From assembly GCF_019457915.1 (NCBI RefSeq), contig NZ_JAHZSS010000003.1, positions 1-64,000 of the forward strand: a stretch of DNA of 64,000 nt. The letters run 5' to 3'. Below are positions 33,619 to 42,971 of the stretch, in pieces. Each line of letters opens with the position of its first letter. Within the stretch, counting starts at the first letter, position 1. The notes beneath the pieces are model-generated. The model ran no database searches. It was given only the letters and a program-made list of their open reading frames with translations, and was not told the DNA's origin. Source of the DNA: Neiella holothuriorum. GTDB lineage: Bacteria; Pseudomonadota; Gammaproteobacteria; Enterobacterales; Neiellaceae. The translations under genes and the position numbers were made by a program.

Positions 33619-35547
33619 ATGCCTGTTATTACTCTTCCTGATGGCTCTCAACGCGCCTTCGATAACGCTGTATCAATTTTAGACGTCGCCATGGATATTG
33701 GTCCTGGTTTGGCAAAAGCCTGTATTGCTGGCCGTGTTAACGGTGAGCGGGTCGATGCGGTCGATCTCATTACCGAAGATGCCAACATTGAAATCATCAC
33801 GGCTCGTGATGAAGATGGCTTGGAAATTATTCGTCACTCGTGTGCTCACCTGTTAGGGCACGCTATCAAGCAATTATGGCCTGATACCAAAATGGCGATT
33901 GGCCCAACCATCGATAAAGGTTTCTATTACGATGTTGATCGTGAAGAGCCAATTACCGAAGAAGACTTGGTTGCGCTTGAGAAGCACATGTTGAAGTTGG
34001 CTAAAACCAACTATGACGTCGTGAAAAAAGTGATGAGCTGGCAAGAAGCGCGCGATACGTTTGAAGCTCGTGGTGAAACCTACAAGATGGAAATTTTGGA
34101 TGAGAACGTCAGTAAAGACGACCGTCCAGGCTTATATCATCACGAAGAATACATCGATATGTGTCGTGGCCCACACGTACCGAACATGAAATTCTGCCAT
34201 CACTTCAAATTGATGAGCGTTGCTGGCGCGTATTGGCGCGGTAACAGTGACAACAAAATGCTGCAACGCCTTTATGGCACAGCATGGGCTGATAAAAAAC
34301 AACTGAAAGCTCACTTAACTCGCTTAGAAGAAGCAGCCAAACGTGACCACCGTAAAATCGGTAAGCAGTTGGACTTATTCCACATGCAAGAAGATGCGCC
34401 GGGTATGGCGTTCTGGCATAACGATGGCTGGACTATTTTCCGCGAGTTGGAAGGCTTCATCCTGCAAAAACTGCGTGAATATGACTATCAGGAAGTGAAA
34501 GGCCCGTTAATGATGGATCGCTCCTTATGGGAGAAATCTGGTCATTGGGACAAGTACGCTGAGAACATGTTCACGACGCAATCGGAAAACCGCGAATATG
34601 CGGTTAAGCCAATGAACTGCCCTGGCCACGTTCAAATCTTCAACCAAGGCTTGAAGTCATACCGTGACTTGCCGCTGCGCATGGCTGAGTTTGGTTGTTG
34701 TCACCGTAATGAACCAAGTGGCTCGCTACACGGTCTAATGCGTGTTCGTGGCTTTACCCAAGACGATGCACACATCTTCTGTACTGAAGCACAAATTCAA
34801 GATGAAGTTAGTTCGTGCATTAAGATGGTTTACGACACGTATTCCACGTTTGGTTTTAAAGATATCGTTGTCAAACTCTCAACTCGCCCTGAACAACGGG
34901 TTGGCTCAGATGAGATTTGGGACAAAGCGGAAGCTGCGCTTGATGCTGCGCTTCAAGCTAATGATATTGAGTTTGATGTTCAGCCAGGCGAAGGCGCTTT
35001 CTACGGGCCGAAAATTGAGTTCACCTTGCATGATTGCTTAGATCGCGCATGGCAGTGCGGCACCATCCAGCTCGACTTCTCTATGCCGGGCCGTTTAGGG
35101 GCTTCGTACGTCACCGAAGATAACGAACGTGCGGTTCCTGTGATGATCCACCGTGCGATTCTGGGTTCATTGGAACGTTTTATTGCCATTTTGATTGAAG
35201 AATACGCTGGATTGTTCCCAACGTGGTTGGCGCCAAAACAAGCTGTAGTAATGAATATCACTGATAATCAAGCCGATTATGTGAATTCTGTCGTTCAAAA
35301 ACTCAATTCAGCAGGCTTCCGTGCTATTTCTGACTTGAGAAATGAGAAGATTGGCTTTAAAATCCGCGAGCACACTTTGCGCCGCGTGCCATATTTACTG
35401 GTTGTTGGTGATAAAGAGGTCGAAGAAGGTGAAGTCGCTGTGCGCACTCGCCGCGGTAAAGACCTTGGAAAACTCAAAGTGGACGATTTTATCGACTTGT
35501 TGGCGAAAGACGTAGCCGACAAGAGTTCTGATTCTGTGGAGGAATAA
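33619..35547 (+). CDS. thrS: Threonyl-tRNA synthetase
   Basis: ThrS joins threonine to tRNA-Thr. The 642 residues equal E. coli ThrS. The start [14 protein letters not shown] at ATG 33619 matches the family N-terminus; an upstream in-frame start would add 14 residues. The N-terminal TGS domain, the editing domain ([11 protein letters not shown], His-rich), and the class II catalytic core ([25 protein letters not shown]) are visible, and the C-terminal anticodon domain ends the protein. It leads the thrS-infC-rpmI-rplT cluster; infC follows three bases after its stop. Confidence 0.98.
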   Translation: MPVITLPDGSQRAFDNAVSILDVAMDIGPGLAKACIAGRVNGERVDAVDLITEDANIEIITARDEDGLEIIRHSCAHLLGHAIKQLWPDTKMAIGPTIDKGFYYDVDREEPITEEDLVALEKHMLKLAKTNYDVVKKVMSWQEARDTFEARGETYKMEILDENVSKDDRPGLYHHEEYIDMCRGPHVPNMKFCHHFKLMSVAGAYWRGNSDNKMLQRLYGTAWADKKQLKAHLTRLEEAAKRDHRKIGKQLDLFHMQEDAPGMAFWHNDGWTIFRELEGFILQKLREYDYQEVKGPLMMDRSLWEKSGHWDKYAENMFTTQSENREYAVKPMNCPGHVQIFNQGLKSYRDLPLRMAEFGCCHRNEPSGSLHGLMRVRGFTQDDAHIFCTEAQIQDEVSSCIKMVYDTYSTFGFKDIVVKLSTRPEQRVGSDEIWDKAEAALDAALQANDIEFDVQPGEGAFYGPKIEFTLHDCLDRAWQCGTIQLDFSMPGRLGASYVTEDNERAVPVMIHRAILGSLERFIAILIEEYAGLFPTWLAPKQAVVMNITDNQADYVNSVVQKLNSAGFRAISDLRNEKIGFKIREHTLRRVPYLLVVGDKEVEEGEVAVRTRRGKDLGKLKVDDFIDLLAKDVADKSSDSVEE

Positions 35548-35550
35548 CCT

Positions 35551-36093
35551 ATTAAAGGTGGAAGAAGAGGCCAGCAACAGCAGGCCGCGCATCGGATTAA
35601 TGAGCACATTCGTGCACAAGAAGTTCGTTTAACCGGTCCAGAAGGCGACCAATTGGGCATCGTGACGTTGCAAGAAGCAATGACCGTTGCAGAAGACGCC
35701 GGTATGGATTTGGTGGAAATCAGCCCAAATGCTGAGCCACCAGTATGCCGAGTAATGGACTACGGTAAATTCCTCTACGAAAAGAGCAAGTCTCTTAAAG
35801 AGCAGAAGAAGAAGCAAAAACAGATTCAGGTTAAGGAAGTTAAATTCCGTCCTGGAACTGACGAAGGCGATTACCAGGTAAAACTGCGCAACCTGCGTCG
35901 CTTTCTTGAAGGGGGTGATAAAGCCAAAGTCACACTGCGTTTTCGCGGTCGTGAAATGGCCCACCAAAACCTTGGCATCGATCTTTTGAATCGCATCAAA
36001 ACCGATTTGGAAGAACTGGCTCAATGCGAATCGTTCCCGAATCGTGTTGAAGGCCGCCAAATGGTAATGGTACTCGCCCCAACTAAGCGGTAA
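35551..36093 (+). CDS. infC: Translation initiation factor IF-3 (AUU start)
   Basis: IF-3 binds the 30S subunit and checks start codon choice. The 180-residue frame starts at ATT 35551 with GGAGG eight bases upstream, then [14 protein letters not shown], leading to [18 protein letters not shown] as in E. coli. The AUU start is the known basis of IF-3 autoregulation, in which excess IF-3 rejects it. A GTG/ATG internal start would lose the N-terminal domain. The second domain contains [20 protein letters not shown]. The infC start lies three bases after the thrS stop. Confidence 0.97.
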   Translation: MKGGRRGQQQQAAHRINEHIRAQEVRLTGPEGDQLGIVTLQEAMTVAEDAGMDLVEISPNAEPPVCRVMDYGKFLYEKSKSLKEQKKKQKQIQVKEVKFRPGTDEGDYQVKLRNLRRFLEGGDKAKVTLRFRGREMAHQNLGIDLLNRIKTDLEELAQCESFPNRVEGRQMVMVLAPTKR

Positions 36094-36114
36094 TTAGGGC
36101 CTACAAGTAATCGA

Positions 36115-36146
36115 AGCGGCTCGTTTTCGGACGGGCCGCTTTTATT
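36115..36146 (+). terminator. Hairpin between infC and rpmI
   Basis: AGCGGCTCG (36115-36123) pairs with CGGGCCGCT (36132-36140, one G-T pair), followed by TTTATT. It is terminator-like within the operon and could be a read-through terminator or part of L20-mediated control of rpmI-rplT known in E. coli. Confidence 0.55.
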
Positions 36147-36192
36147 CGCCTTAATGACTATTTTTTTTACTAACAATGCGGAGTTGTATTCA

Positions 36193-36390
36193 ATGCCTAA
36201 ATTGAAGACCAACAAAGGCGCTGCCAAACGTTTTAAGCGTACTGGTAACGGCGGATTTAAACACAAGCAGTCTCACCTGCGTCACATCTTGACTAAAAAG
36301 AGCACCAAGCGTAAGCGTCAGCTTCGTGGTAAGCACCAAGTTGAGAAATGTGATGTTGCACAAGTGCAGCGTATGCTGCCGTACGCATAA
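36193..36390 (+). CDS. rpmI: Ribosomal protein L35
   Basis: The 65-residue basic protein, starting [18 protein letters not shown] at ATG 36193, equals E. coli L35 in length. GGAG lies about nine bases upstream. It is a late-assembling large-subunit protein and precedes rplT by 12 bases. The two are expected to be translationally coupled under L20 repression in gammaproteobacteria. Confidence 0.97.
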   Translation: MPKLKTNKGAAKRFKRTGNGGFKHKQSHLRHILTKKSTKRKRQLRGKHQVEKCDVAQVQRMLPYA

Positions 36391-36399
36391 GGGGAATGA

Positions 36400-36759
<360 letters not shown>

Positions 36760-36786
36760 GCTAATAAAAGCTAAGTTTTGAAAAAT

Positions 36787-36810
36787 GGGAGGCCTTGGCC
36801 TCCCTTTTTT
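36787..36810 (+). terminator. Intrinsic terminator after rplT
   Basis: GGGAGGCC and GGCCTCCC with a two-base loop are followed by six T, 28 bases after the rplT stop. Confidence 0.9.
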
Positions 36811-37100
36811 ATGTCCAGGGATGGACGGTATGCCGCGGAAACACGGATGTTTAAGAGCGGCGATGTCCAGGGATGGACGGTATGCCGCGGAAACACGGAT
36901 GTTTTAGAGCGGCGATGTCCAGGGATGAGCGGTATCCGTCCTTAGGTGCGTAAACAGCACATCCATGTGCTACTTCTGCCGCGGAAACACGGATGTTTAA
37001 GAGCGGCGATGTCCAGGGAAGGACGGTATCCGTCCTTAGGTGCGTAAACAGCACATCCATGTGCTACTTCTGCCGCGGAAACACCGATGTTTAAGAGCGG
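36811..37100. repeat. Tandem repeat block, two short and two long units
   Basis: Four units start ATGTCCAGGG at 36811, 36863, 36915 and 37009. The first two are 52 bases, the third 94, the last about 92. All share a core with CCGCGGAAACACGGATGTTT and AGAGCGGCG. The long units carry an extra 42 bases from CCGTCC to about ACTTCT, holding AGCACA/TGTGCT arms. GGACGG-TAT-CCGTCC in unit 4 forms a hairpin split in the short units. The block begins directly at the end of the rplT terminator. Confidence 0.85.
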
Positions 37101-37376
37101 GGGGGCAATATTTCAGCTGTTTCCTTAGAGTTACCGATGGGAAAGCTAACCACCATTCATATTTCGACAAGTTCCTTTCGATAAACTCAAGACAGGCAAT
37201 ACGAACGATATCGTCTGCAGTCCTTTATTCAATCCATCCTGCCTCGAATCTCGTAGTTCAATTTGCTACCGTACTGCTGCTATAAAACACAATAAAGTTC
37301 CGGCTGTGATCACTGCTCATTTATTTCCTTATCGAGTAGCAGTGAAACGGTCATAACAAGCGCGAAAGGGAAACAA
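37101..37376. other. Intergenic region before TonB receptor
   Basis: About 275 bases with no convincing gene. Holds GGGAAA before the receptor ATG. No clear iron or cobalamin regulatory element was identified. Confidence 0.4.
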
Positions 37377-39443
37377 ATGAGCCAAGTAAGGCGAGCCTTA
37401 TTTTTTCTGGTTTTGGGCCATTCTACAGCTGTTTACGCAGCAGATAAGGCCGACAACATTGAGGTTATTACTGTTGAAGGCTCGCGCCATCTTGTGTTGC
37501 AGCAACAAAGTGGTGTGCATGAAATATCCCTCAGTGACGATGTACTTTCGCAAATCAAGCACCAACATATTCAACAGTCGTTAAACCGCTTGCCGGGGGT
37601 TAATTTGGCCCGCGGCAATGGCCAAGAATATTTGCCCTCGGTGCGCTCGCCTGTGCTAACAGGCGCTGGGGCCTGCGGCAGCATTCTCTCTGCGATTGAT
37701 GGTATTTCGATACGTGCCGCTGGTTTTTGTAATATCAACGAATTATTTGAAGCGCCAACCGAATTGGCTGAGCGGATTGATGTCATTCGTGGCCCAGATT
37801 CTGTGCTATACGGCGCCAATGCGATGAATGGTGTTATTAATGTGGTCACCCCAGCTTTGGATTCAGAGCCTTCGCAATCGGCTCGGCTGGAATATGGTGC
37901 AGATGATTTTAAGCGGGCCGTTTACTCGGCAAATGGTGGTGCAGAAGCTCCAATTCGATTTGATGCTTTGATCGCATCAGACGGTGGTTACCGCGACAGC
38001 TCGGGCTACGATCAGCAAAAGTTTAATGTTAAGCACCAAAGCCAAATTGATGGCTGGGATTACATCGCAACGGTTAGTGGCACCAACCTAGAGCAAGATA
38101 CAGCCGGTTATATTACCGGCTACAAAGCTTATGAATCGAAATCGCTGAGTAAGACCAATCCAAACCCAGATGCATATCGCGATGCCCAATCGCTACGCGC
38201 AGCCATGCATTTCACCAAACTAGATGAAAATGACGGTCAATGGTCGCTCATTCCTTACGCGCGTTATACCGACATGGAGTTTTTACAGCACTTTTTGCCG
38301 GGTACGCCTGTGGAGCAAAACCGTCATCATAGTTTGGGGATACAGAGCGCTTACCTCGCGCAGATTGGCGATAGCATCGAATGGACAGCCGGTATTGATG
38401 GTGAATGGACCGATGGCGAATTAAAGCAGACCCAAGCTGAACCGACCGAAGGCTCGGAATTCTTGCAGGAAACAATTCCTGTCGGTAAACAATACGATTA
38501 TCAAGTCGATGCCTTGCAGCTCGCTAGTTTTGCGAATGTTTCATGGCAAGCAACAGAGTTACTTACATTGGCGGTAGGCGCTCGCCTTGAGTACATGGAA
38601 TACGATTACAACAACCGCATGCTTGATGGTCGAACGCGAGAAGATGGTACCGAGTGTGGCTTTGGCGGTTGTCGTTATAGTCGCCCTGCAGATGACACCA
38701 ATTCATTTACCAATTTTTCGCCCAAATTCAGCGCCGTGTATGAAGTCAGCGAGTTGAGCCAAGTTTATTTCAATCTGTCGCATTCGTTCCGACCACCGCA
38801 GGCAACGGAGTTGTATCGTTTGCAGCGGGAACAAACCGTCGCCGATCTCGACTCAGAGGAGCAGTTATCAACTCAACTTGGCTATCGCCTGACAACGAGT
38901 CAATTGGCGGCAGAAGTTGTCGGTTATTGGGCGGACAAGGAGAATGTGATTTATCGTGATTCTGATTACTTCAATGTTTCCGATGGGGAAGTACGCAGTC
39001 AGGGCGCAGAAGTATTACTGCATTACATCTTTAATAGTCGCTGGGATATACGTGGTGTCGCGAATTATGGCCGTCATCGCTACCGAAATCACCGAATCAT
39101 TAACGGCGTTGAGATATATAACAACGATGTTGACTCCGCGCCGCGTCATTTTGGCAATCTGCAATTGGGTTATCAACTTGGCGAGCAAGGGCGTATTGAG
39201 TTGGAGTATCAGTACCAAGGATCTTATTACACGGACGCTGAAAACTTACATAAATACAATGGCCATGAGCTATTCAACTTGTATTCATCACTTAACTGGC
39301 AAGGGATTACGCTATCGCTGAATATGTTTAACCTATTCGATGAACGCTACGCTGAGCGCGCCGATTACACCTCTTTTAGCGGCGACCGATATTTTCCTAG
39401 CCGACCCCGCTCGGTATTTGCTGCGATTGAATTTTCGCTGTAA
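37377..39443 (+). CDS. TonB-dependent outer membrane receptor
   Basis: A 688-residue receptor with a signal peptide (ending VYAADKA), a TonB-box-like NIEVITVEGSR, and a plug domain (HIQQSLNRLPGVNLARGNG, RIDVIRGPDSVLYGANAMNGVINV). The beta-barrel has many aromatic-edged strands, ending in FAAIEFSL with a terminal hydrophobic strand. It imports a large or scarce ligand across the outer membrane using TonB energy. A Cys pair in GACGSILSAIDG and GFCNINELF is less common. The ligand is unknown and no transporter genes are adjacent. Confidence 0.93.
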   Translation: MSQVRRALFFLVLGHSTAVYAADKADNIEVITVEGSRHLVLQQQSGVHEISLSDDVLSQIKHQHIQQSLNRLPGVNLARGNGQEYLPSVRSPVLTGAGACGSILSAIDGISIRAAGFCNINELFEAPTELAERIDVIRGPDSVLYGANAMNGVINVVTPALDSEPSQSARLEYGADDFKRAVYSANGGAEAPIRFDALIASDGGYRDSSGYDQQKFNVKHQSQIDGWDYIATVSGTNLEQDTAGYITGYKAYESKSLSKTNPNPDAYRDAQSLRAAMHFTKLDENDGQWSLIPYARYTDMEFLQHFLPGTPVEQNRHHSLGIQSAYLAQIGDSIEWTAGIDGEWTDGELKQTQAEPTEGSEFLQETIPVGKQYDYQVDALQLASFANVSWQATELLTLAVGARLEYMEYDYNNRMLDGRTREDGTECGFGGCRYSRPADDTNSFTNFSPKFSAVYEVSELSQVYFNLSHSFRPPQATELYRLQREQTVADLDSEEQLSTQLGYRLTTSQLAAEVVGYWADKENVIYRDSDYFNVSDGEVRSQGAEVLLHYIFNSRWDIRGVANYGRHRYRNHRIINGVEIYNNDVDSAPRHFGNLQLGYQLGEQGRIELEYQYQGSYYTDAENLHKYNGHELFNLYSSLNWQGITLSLNMFNLFDERYAERADYTSFSGDRYFPSRPRSVFAAIEFSL

Positions 39444-39566
39444 TGGCCAAGAGGTAACAGATCGAATCAACTATGTGACTGTATCTATCGATAATCAAAA
39501 CTACCTTAGCGGCATTGAAACACGTATCATTTGGCTTTATAGAAATTGCTACCCAATGAGTGTTCC

Positions 39567-40346
39567 ATGCTGGTTGATTCCCATTGCCACTTAAATCGCC
39601 TAAAGCTAAAAGAGGGCGAGACCTTAGATGATATTGTGCAGTTCGCCCGTTCGCGCGACATTGAGCACATGTTGTGCGTCAGCGTTACGTTAGATGAGTT
39701 CCCAAGCATGCGCGATGTTGTTGCTAAGTATGACGACGTTTCGGTCTCTTGCGGTGTTCATCCTCTCGATTTAGAAAAGCCGTATCAATTTGAAACCTTG
39801 CAGACATTTTGTGCTGGTGACGACGTTGTGGCGGTTGGTGAAACCGGCTTAGATTATTATTACTCCAAAGACACGATTGCAGTGCAGCAAGCATCGTTTC
39901 GCGATCATATTCGCGTTGCCAAAGAATGTAATAAACCACTGATTATTCATACCCGCGATGCCCGCGACGATACCATCGCTATCTTGAAAGAAGAAGGTGC
40001 AGATCAAGTCGGTGGTGTGATGCATTGTTTTACGGAGTCATTGGAAATGGCCGAGGCTGCCATGGCGCTTGGCTTTTATGTTTCCTTCAGTGGCATTATC
40101 ACCTTTAAAAATGCCGAAGAGTTGCGCCAAGTTGCGCAAGCTGTGCCGCTCGATAGGATTCTGGTTGAAACCGACAGTCCTTATTTAGCGCCGGTCCCAT
40201 ACCGCGGAAAACCCAATCAGCCCGGTTACGTGAAAGAAGTAGCGGAATATATTGCCACGCTAAAAGGCGTGAGTTACGAAGAGCTGGCAAGGATCACAAC
40301 TCAAAACTTTTATCGTTTGTTTCCCCTTGCTAAACGTGAAGGCTAA
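39567..40346 (+). CDS. ycfH: TatD family deoxyribonuclease (YcfH-like)
   Basis: A 259-residue TIM-barrel metal nuclease. The metal site is seen in MLVDSHCHLN, VGETGLDYYY, IIHTRDARD, HCFTES and VETDSPYLAP, matching YcfH more closely than TatD. ATG 39567 is chosen from the family start; an in-frame TTG at 39546 is less likely. In E. coli ycfH follows holB, but here it stands downstream of the TonB receptor without that neighbour. Proteins of this family are 3'-5' DNases; the cellular role of YcfH is not settled. Confidence 0.93.
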   Translation: MLVDSHCHLNRLKLKEGETLDDIVQFARSRDIEHMLCVSVTLDEFPSMRDVVAKYDDVSVSCGVHPLDLEKPYQFETLQTFCAGDDVVAVGETGLDYYYSKDTIAVQQASFRDHIRVAKECNKPLIIHTRDARDDTIAILKEEGADQVGGVMHCFTESLEMAEAAMALGFYVSFSGIITFKNAEELRQVAQAVPLDRILVETDSPYLAPVPYRGKPNQPGYVKEVAEYIATLKGVSYEELARITTQNFYRLFPLAKREG

Positions 40347-40443
40347 CTTGTTGATCCGGATAAACTCCGGTAAAACTAAATCAGTCGTTTGAATGAATTC
40401 GCATTGAGGCGAGTTTAAATATTGACTGGAGGCAACGGCGCCA

Positions 40444-40971
40444 ATGAGTTTTGTGACGCAACACGAGCGACCGGAAGATCATAATCCAATCATTAATATT
40501 CATCGGCAAGCGTTCGCTCGCGATAACGAAGGGCGCTTAGTTCATCGGTTGCGGCGCGAGCAACAACTATTGTTGTCGATGATTGTGGCAGACAATGATC
40601 AGCCTATTGCTCACATCGCATTTAGCCCTGTCACCTTATCGGGATCAGAACGAGCGAAGTCGCTGCCCACCGGTGTGGCGTTAGGCCCCGTTGGCGTATT
40701 ACCCAGTTATCAAGGGCAGGGGATTGGCTTGAATTTGATTCAGGCTGCACTCGATTCTGAAACGATAGCAGCGACCCCTTGGCAAGTCTTGGTTGGTGAA
40801 CCTTCGCTGTATGGCCGTTTTGGCTTTGATGTTGCCAGCAAATATGGGTTGAAATGTGAGTTCAAATTGCCACCTGAGTACTTCTTGTTACGTGTGACGC
40901 CGGCCGCCGAAGTACCGCTTTTTGAGCAAGGTGAAACACTGCATTATCACAGTGCTTTTCATTCGGTATAA
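40444..40971 (+). CDS. GNAT N-acetyltransferase, YhbS type
   Basis: A 175-residue GNAT protein. It starts with an acceptor region (DHNPIINIHRQAFARDNEGRLV), then LGPVGVLPSYQGQGIGLNLI with the QGxGIG acetyl-CoA loop, and ends with YGRFGFDVASKYGL, typical of the YhbS branch. GGAGG-like bases (ACTGGAGGCAACGGCGCC) precede the ATG. A second GNAT gene follows five bases after its stop, so they are translated from one message. The substrate is unknown. Confidence 0.9.
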   Translation: MSFVTQHERPEDHNPIINIHRQAFARDNEGRLVHRLRREQQLLLSMIVADNDQPIAHIAFSPVTLSGSERAKSLPTGVALGPVGVLPSYQGQGIGLNLIQAALDSETIAATPWQVLVGEPSLYGRFGFDVASKYGLKCEFKLPPEYFLLRVTPAAEVPLFEQGETLHYHSAFHSV

Positions 40972-40976
40972 CCATC

Positions 40977-41471
40977 ATGATTGCAATGGCCTTTAGCCCG
41001 CCGTGCTTATTTGAACGACGCAATGGTATGGTGTTGACCTCCGATCCTAGCCGAATAAAGTTTGATTGGTTACACGATAAACTCTCGCGCCAGTACTGGT
41101 GTGAAAATATTCCAGCTGACATTTTACGGACGGCGATTGCCCATTCGTGGTGTGTGTCAGTCTTTGCCGACGATGCGCGTCATCAGCAAATTGGCTTTGC
41201 TCGTTTAATTACCGACTACGCAAGCTTTGCGTACCTAGCAGACGTTTATGTCGCACCTAAATTTCGTCGGCAAGGCATTGCGCGTTGGATGGTTAATGCA
41301 TTCGTTAATTGCCCCGAACTACCACAGCTGCAAAAGTGGTTGTTGATTACCGCAGGTGATCCGTCAGTCTATCAGTCTGCTGGTTTTGAGAAAATCAGCT
41401 ATCCCCATGCTTTTATGGAGATCCGTGGGGTGAGTGATTACAACGATGATGATGGCCGAAGTCAGAAATAA
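40977..41471 (+). CDS. GNAT N-acetyltransferase
   Basis: A 164-residue GNAT protein with the core IGFARLITDYASFAYLADVYV and the acetyl-CoA loop KFRRQGIARWMVNAF. The C-terminal part SAGFEKISYPHAFMEI is typical of small GNATs. A possible alternative start is M18 (MVLTSDPSRIKFDW), which lies closer to the domain edge. It directly follows the YhbS-type gene, and the pair likely forms an operon. The substrate is unknown. Confidence 0.85.
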   Translation: MIAMAFSPPCLFERRNGMVLTSDPSRIKFDWLHDKLSRQYWCENIPADILRTAIAHSWCVSVFADDARHQQIGFARLITDYASFAYLADVYVAPKFRRQGIARWMVNAFVNCPELPQLQKWLLITAGDPSVYQSAGFEKISYPHAFMEIRGVSDYNDDDGRSQK

Positions 41472-41584
41472 TCTAGCTAAGCGATAACTTCTGACTAAAG
41501 CTAAAACAGATTTGATTTTAAATAACGTGTGCCGTTAGTATGGGTACATAATCAACTGGTACGATGAGTTAGACGGAGCCCCTC

Positions 41585-41953
41585 ATGATTATTGTCCGCG
41601 ACGACATGCCGGCTGGCGTAGTAGCCATGGAAGCTGTTGGTGAAGTAACCCGAGCAGACTATCAAGACATTATTCGTCCTGAATTAGAGCGAGCGTTTGC
41701 CTACGGTGAGAAGGTTCGCTTTTTGTATGTTCTGGGTAGCCAATTCAAAGGCTTTGAAGCGGCGGCTCTGATTGATGATGCCAAACTCGGCATTAAGCAT
41801 TTGGGGGATTTTGAAAAAATTGCTGTGGTGTGCGATGTGAAGTGGGTGAATCATGCGGTGAAACTGGTGAATGTTGCCACGCCATGTCCGATCAAAACCT
41901 TTCGTGTTGAGCGTGAAGCTGACGCAGTAAGCTGGTTAACTTCAACGCTGTAA
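41585..41953 (+). CDS. SpoIIAA-like/STAS domain protein
   Basis: A 122-residue protein matching the SpoIIAA-like (DUF3478) family: MIIVRDDMPAGVVAMEAVGEVTRADYQ start, a central KVRFLYVLGSQFKGF strand-loop, and the AVVCDVKWVNHAVKL end helix. The family is cytoplasmic, found with membrane or lipid-related genes, and of unknown function. GGAG precedes ATG 41585. It stands alone. Confidence 0.88.
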   Translation: MIIVRDDMPAGVVAMEAVGEVTRADYQDIIRPELERAFAYGEKVRFLYVLGSQFKGFEAAALIDDAKLGIKHLGDFEKIAVVCDVKWVNHAVKLVNVATPCPIKTFRVEREADAVSWLTSTL

Positions 41954-42047
41954 ACCCGGTTGTGATAGCTGGCGTTAAGGGCCAGTTATCACGTAAGCTT
42001 ATTTATGACTATGCTTATAGAACGGTTAAACGACTATTTGCTTGAGC

Positions 42048-42902
42048 ATGCGTCAGATTTTACTCCTCGCTATACTATTGGTTGCCAACACGGTTTGCGC
42101 AGCCGCTAGAACCATTCAATACAACAACGATCCCTCACCAAAAGAGCAATACATCATTGGCTTGTTAGACTTAGCGCTGGAGAAAAGCGGCTCAGGTATG
42201 GTGATGCAAGCTAATCCTGAAGTTTGGCAAGAATCACGAATTATCCAGCACGTCGAGCGCGGTGAGTTTGATGTCTATTGGGGCGCAGCGTCAACCGATA
42301 ATGAAGCTAAGATGCGGGCGATAAGGATCCCGCTGACAAAAGGCTTGTTGGGTTATCGCTTGTTTATCGTTAAACCCGATCAGCAGCACAGATTTACTGA
42401 TATCAACACACTTAGTCAGCTTAAGCAGCTGAGTGCTGGTCAAGGACGGTTTTGGGGCGATACTCAAGTGTTGCAACACGCTGGGATCCCAACAGAAACG
42501 GCCATTAAATATCAAAGCTTGTTTCATATGTTAGAAGGCGAGCGATTTGATTATTTTCCGCGTGCGGTTCATGAGCCGTGGGCTGAAGTTGAAGCCTATC
42601 CAGAGCTCAATTTAACCGTTGAAAGTCACGTTTTGTTGACCTATCCGCTCGCCATGTATTTTTACGTCAATAAACAAGATGATGAATTGGCCGTAGCGCT
42701 TGAAGCTGGACTTGAACAAGCCATTTCAGATGGCAGTTTTGATGCGTATTTTTATGGCCACCCGATGATTCGAGATTCGCTCGCTAAGGCGAACATCGAC
42801 AAGCGAACGGTGATACGAATCGATAATCCGTATTTACCAGACACTACGCCGCTCGAGCGCAAAGAGTTGTGGCTCGATTTGGCGGCGCTCAGACAGTATT
42901 AA
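42048..42902 (+). CDS. Periplasmic binding-protein-like, unknown ligand
   Basis: A 284-residue exported protein with a short signal peptide (MRQILLLAILLVANTVCAA). The fold resembles type-2 solute-binding proteins: GEFDVYWGAASTDNEAKMR, a hinge GLLGYRLFIVK, and YPLAMYFYVNKQDDELAVALE. No ABC partners are adjacent. ATG 42048 is chosen over TTG 42042; the ribosome site is weak. It might be a sensor or an orphan transporter protein, and the ligand is unknown. A terminator separates it from convergent asnS. Confidence 0.75.
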   Translation: MRQILLLAILLVANTVCAAARTIQYNNDPSPKEQYIIGLLDLALEKSGSGMVMQANPEVWQESRIIQHVERGEFDVYWGAASTDNEAKMRAIRIPLTKGLLGYRLFIVKPDQQHRFTDINTLSQLKQLSAGQGRFWGDTQVLQHAGIPTETAIKYQSLFHMLEGERFDYFPRAVHEPWAEVEAYPELNLTVESHVLLTYPLAMYFYVNKQDDELAVALEAGLEQAISDGSFDAYFYGHPMIRDSLAKANIDKRTVIRIDNPYLPDTTPLERKELWLDLAALRQY

Positions 42903-42923
42903 AGCACTATTTGATTTAGCCAT

Positions 42924-42953
42924 AAAAAAAGCCCGCAATTGCGGGCTTTTTTA
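42924..42953. terminator. Bidirectional terminator before asnS
   Basis: AAAGCCCGC and GCGGGCTTT arms with an AATT centre form a near-perfect dyad, with A-run and T-run on both sides, serving the binding-protein gene and convergent asnS. Confidence 0.85.
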
Positions 42954-42971
42954 TGAAACTTGAAATTCGAC

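Noticed and set aside
36851-37060. Short frames through the repeat block
   Set aside because: They arise from the repeat units themselves and have no ribosome site.
36811-37100. Repeat block as a CRISPR array
   Set aside because: Units are head to tail with no unique spacers; length differences come from one internal 42-base piece.
39340-39594. 84-residue frame bridging the TonB receptor and ycfH
   Set aside because: Mostly a shadow of the receptor 3' end in another frame; no ribosome site.
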